From positions 3,100,001 through 3,164,000 of the forward strand of contig CP064979.1 of NCBI GenBank assembly GCA_016699575.1: 64,000 bases of DNA, in the 5' to 3' direction. Below, piece by piece: positions 63,343 to 64,000 of this stretch. The stretch's first letter is position 1. Every line of letters begins with the position of its first letter. Below the pieces are notes generated by a model. The model searched no databases. It was not told the origin of the DNA and was given only the letters and a program-made list of their open reading frames with translations. Made by a program: the position numbers and the translations under genes. This DNA is from Flavobacteriales bacterium (GTDB lineage: Bacteria > Bacteroidota > Bacteroidia > Flavobacteriales_F > PHOS-HE28).

Positions 63343-63383
63343 AAAAAGCACCAAGCCCTCCGGAATCCCAGAGGGCTTGTGCT
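63343..63383 (-). terminator. Hairpin terminator within the 357-bp unit, copy 1
   Basis: On the minus strand AGCACAAGCCCTC, a 10-nt loop, then GAGGGCTTGGTGCT and five T's, with one bulge. It lies between the second remnant and the first-copy GIY-YIG gene; an identical copy at 63700-63740 follows the intact tRNA-Val. Confidence 0.8.
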
Positions 63384-63387
63384 GAGT

Positions 63388-63442
63388 GGGACGTACTGGA
63401 TCCGGACCAGTGACCTTCCCGCCTATGAGGCGGGACGCTCTG
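63388..63442 (-). pseudogene. tRNA-Val remnant 2
   Basis: It repeats remnant 1 exactly, 357 nt to the right: acceptor 3' strand, altered T-loop TCCGGAT, and CCCGCCTATGAGGCGGG in place of the anticodon arm. Copy 2 of the GIY-YIG gene ends in it. Confidence 0.8.
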
Positions 63443-63689
63443 GACCGCTGGCGCAAAGGGTTTGCAACCTGACCCGGGATTTCCAGTTCTTGATCTCGCG
63501 CTCTCTGCGCATGGCGGCGCTCTTATTGGGATGATGCTCTTGGTAGACAACCTCCCAGTCCTTGGCACGGCCGGTCCATGCCTTGTGGTTGCCAAGGTGT
63601 TTCTGAAGTCGTTCGGCTACTGAATGCTCAGTATGCCCGATATAGTAGCGGTCGAGCTGCTGTGAGAACAGAATGTAGAGCCAAGCCAT
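63423..63689 (-). CDS. GIY-YIG nuclease, copy 2
   Basis: 88 residues, identical to the protein at 63066-63332. It lies directly downstream of the intact tRNA-Val and its hairpin terminator on the minus strand. Exact identity means a very recent duplication (or an assembly duplication, which only read coverage can exclude). Catalytic-type residues are intact in both copies, so neither is decayed. Confidence 0.86.
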   Translation of the reverse strand: MAWLYILFSQQLDRYYIGHTEHSVAERLQKHLGNHKAWTGRAKDWEVVYQEHHPNKSAAMRREREIKNWKSRVRLQTLCASGPERPAS

Positions 63690-63699
63690 GGCCACCCGC

Positions 63700-63740
63700 A
63701 AAAAGCACCAAGCCCTCCGGAATCCCAGAGGGCTTGTGCT
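63700..63740 (-). terminator. Hairpin terminator after tRNA-Val(CAC)
   Basis: Same hairpin and T-run as at 63343-63383, beginning 4 nt after the 3' end of the intact tRNA-Val gene. Confidence 0.85.
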
Positions 63741-63743
63741 GAG

Positions 63744-63818
63744 TGGGACGTACTGGATTCGAACCAGTGACCTCATGCGTGTGAAGCATGCGCTCTGAAC
63801 CAGCTGAGCTAACATCCC
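63744..63818 (-). tRNA. tRNA-Val, anticodon CAC
   Basis: The cloverleaf is complete on the minus strand. Acceptor GGGATGT pairs with ACGTCCC, D stem GCTC/GAGC, anticodon stem CATGC/GCATG with loop TTCACAC (anticodon CAC), variable AGGTC, T stem ACTGG/CCAGT with loop TTCGAAT; A is the discriminator, and CCA is not encoded. It reads GUG codons. Confidence 0.93.
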
Positions 63819-63952
63819 GTTCAGTGGACCAGTGACCTTCCCGCCTGCGAGGCGGGACGCTCTGAACCAGCTGAGCTAACATCCCGTTCAGTGGACCAGT
63901 GACCTTCCCGCCTGCGAGGCGGGACGCTCTGAACCAGCTGAGCTAACATCCC
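63819..63952 (-). pseudogene. Two tandem 67-nt tRNA-Val copies with a GC hairpin instead of the anticodon arm
   Basis: Units at 63819-63885 and 63886-63952 are identical. On the minus strand each has the tRNA-Val 5' acceptor strand and complete D arm, then TCCCGCCTCGCAGGCGGGA (7-bp stem, 5-nt loop) where the anticodon arm should be, then AGGTCACTGG and a truncated T arm lacking TTCGAAT. They lack an anticodon and a 3' acceptor strand, so they are not functional tRNAs. Confidence 0.85.
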
Positions 63953-63956
63953 GGAG

Positions 63957-64000
63957 TGGAGGCAGCCGGATTCGAACCAGCGACCCTCTGCTTGTAAGGC
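63957..64000 (-). tRNA. tRNA-Val, anticodon TAC, 5' part outside the window
   Basis: On the minus strand the 3' part is visible: anticodon loop CTTACAA (anticodon TAC), 3' anticodon stem GCAGA, GGGTC, T stem GCTGG/CCGGC with loop TTCGAAT, acceptor TGCCTCC and discriminator A. The 5' acceptor, D arm and most of the 5' anticodon stem lie beyond position 64000, so the isotype assignment rests on the loop alone. Confidence 0.75.

Larger units (their letters stand above)
63031..63744 (-). repeat. Two exact 357-bp tandem units, each with a GIY-YIG gene and a tRNA-Val 3' remnant
   Basis: GGGACGTACTGG begins at 63031, 63388 and 63745, exactly 357 nt apart. The first two units read the same throughout; the third start is the intact tRNA-Val gene. 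On the minus strand each unit consists of a hairpin terminator, a GIY-YIG gene and a 55-nt tRNA-Val remnant. The layout resembles elements that integrate at the 3' end of a tRNA gene and leave a copy of that end behind. Confidence 0.9.

Noticed and set aside
63031..63744. The tandem 357-bp units as a pure assembly artefact
   Set aside because: It cannot be excluded, but the remnants differ from the intact tRNA (T-loop, hairpin) and the outer terminator differs from the inner ones, so at least one unit must be real.
63819..63952. Two extra functional tRNA genes
   Set aside because: The 5' halves are perfect, but there is no anticodon loop, no TTCGAAT T-loop and no 3' acceptor strand.

Overview
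The window looks like a GC-rich member of the Bacteroidota, probably a flavobacterial lineage. Evidence: type IX secretion (T9SS) cargo proteins with C-terminal sorting domains, a PorV-like/C25-peptidase pair, a DUF5686 outer-membrane protein, Bacteroidota-type promoter boxes (TTG, then TAnnTTTG) close to start codons, few Shine-Dalgarno sequences, and a carotenoid cluster of the crtI-crtB-idi-crtZ-lycopene cyclase type. The species cannot be fixed from sequence alone.

Layout. 1-15.7 kb is mostly housekeeping: a lipoprotein fragment, yidC, a phosphoesterase, purL, proline dehydrogenase, aroB-aroA, a LytS/LytTR two-component pair, an ECF sigma factor with a membrane partner and a divergent DUF6249 gene, tpx, ald and tsaE. 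At 15.8-17.2 kb an IS256-family element sits inside a copy of a local repeat, flanked by an 8-bp target duplication. 17.7-23.6 kb holds three consecutive paralogous T9SS-secreted proteins. 23.7-32.2 kb holds recQ, tatC, a DUF5686 protein, lptB, a four-helix-bundle cassette, purS and pssA. 32.2-41.5 kb holds the PorV-like/C25 pair, lnt and a fourth T9SS cargo. 41.8-54.2 kb holds pabB, tilS, two DsbD-type proteins, gmhA, a comM-like ATPase, a TonB-domain protein, secA and a DUF2795 protein. 54.3-61.7 kb is a minus-strand run: a cobalamin adenosyltransferase, a methyltransferase and a carotenoid/photoprotection operon that includes a photolyase. The right end (63.0-64.0 kb) is a rearranged tRNA-Val locus.

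The most unusual content is a set of very small repeat-bounded units. (1) At 12941-13427 a GIY-YIG nuclease gene lies between 49-bp inverted repeats made of hairpins; a gene-less derivative lies at 17233-17419. (2) At 30479-30993 a four-helix-bundle (23S rRNA intervening-sequence protein family) gene lies between perfect 31-bp inverted repeats; gene-less copies of the same repeat lie at 5279-5398 and 31268-31363. (3) At 63031-63744 a second GIY-YIG gene is in two exact 357-bp tandem units, each carrying a tRNA-Val 3' remnant, next to an intact tRNA-Val; two further tRNA-Val copies have a GC hairpin in place of the anticodon arm. These resemble REP/RAYT-type or tRNA-targeting minimal mobile elements, but with GIY-YIG or four-helix-bundle proteins instead of a known transposase. 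That mobility is inferred; the repeats and their arrangement are read directly from the sequence.

A second coherent signal is regulatory. The ECF sigma gene and the divergent DUF6249 gene each have a GTAACC-N16-CGTC promoter-like element at the same spacing, and a third site (GTAACC-N16-CGTT) precedes the TonB-domain gene at 49.6 kb, which suggests a small autoregulated regulon.
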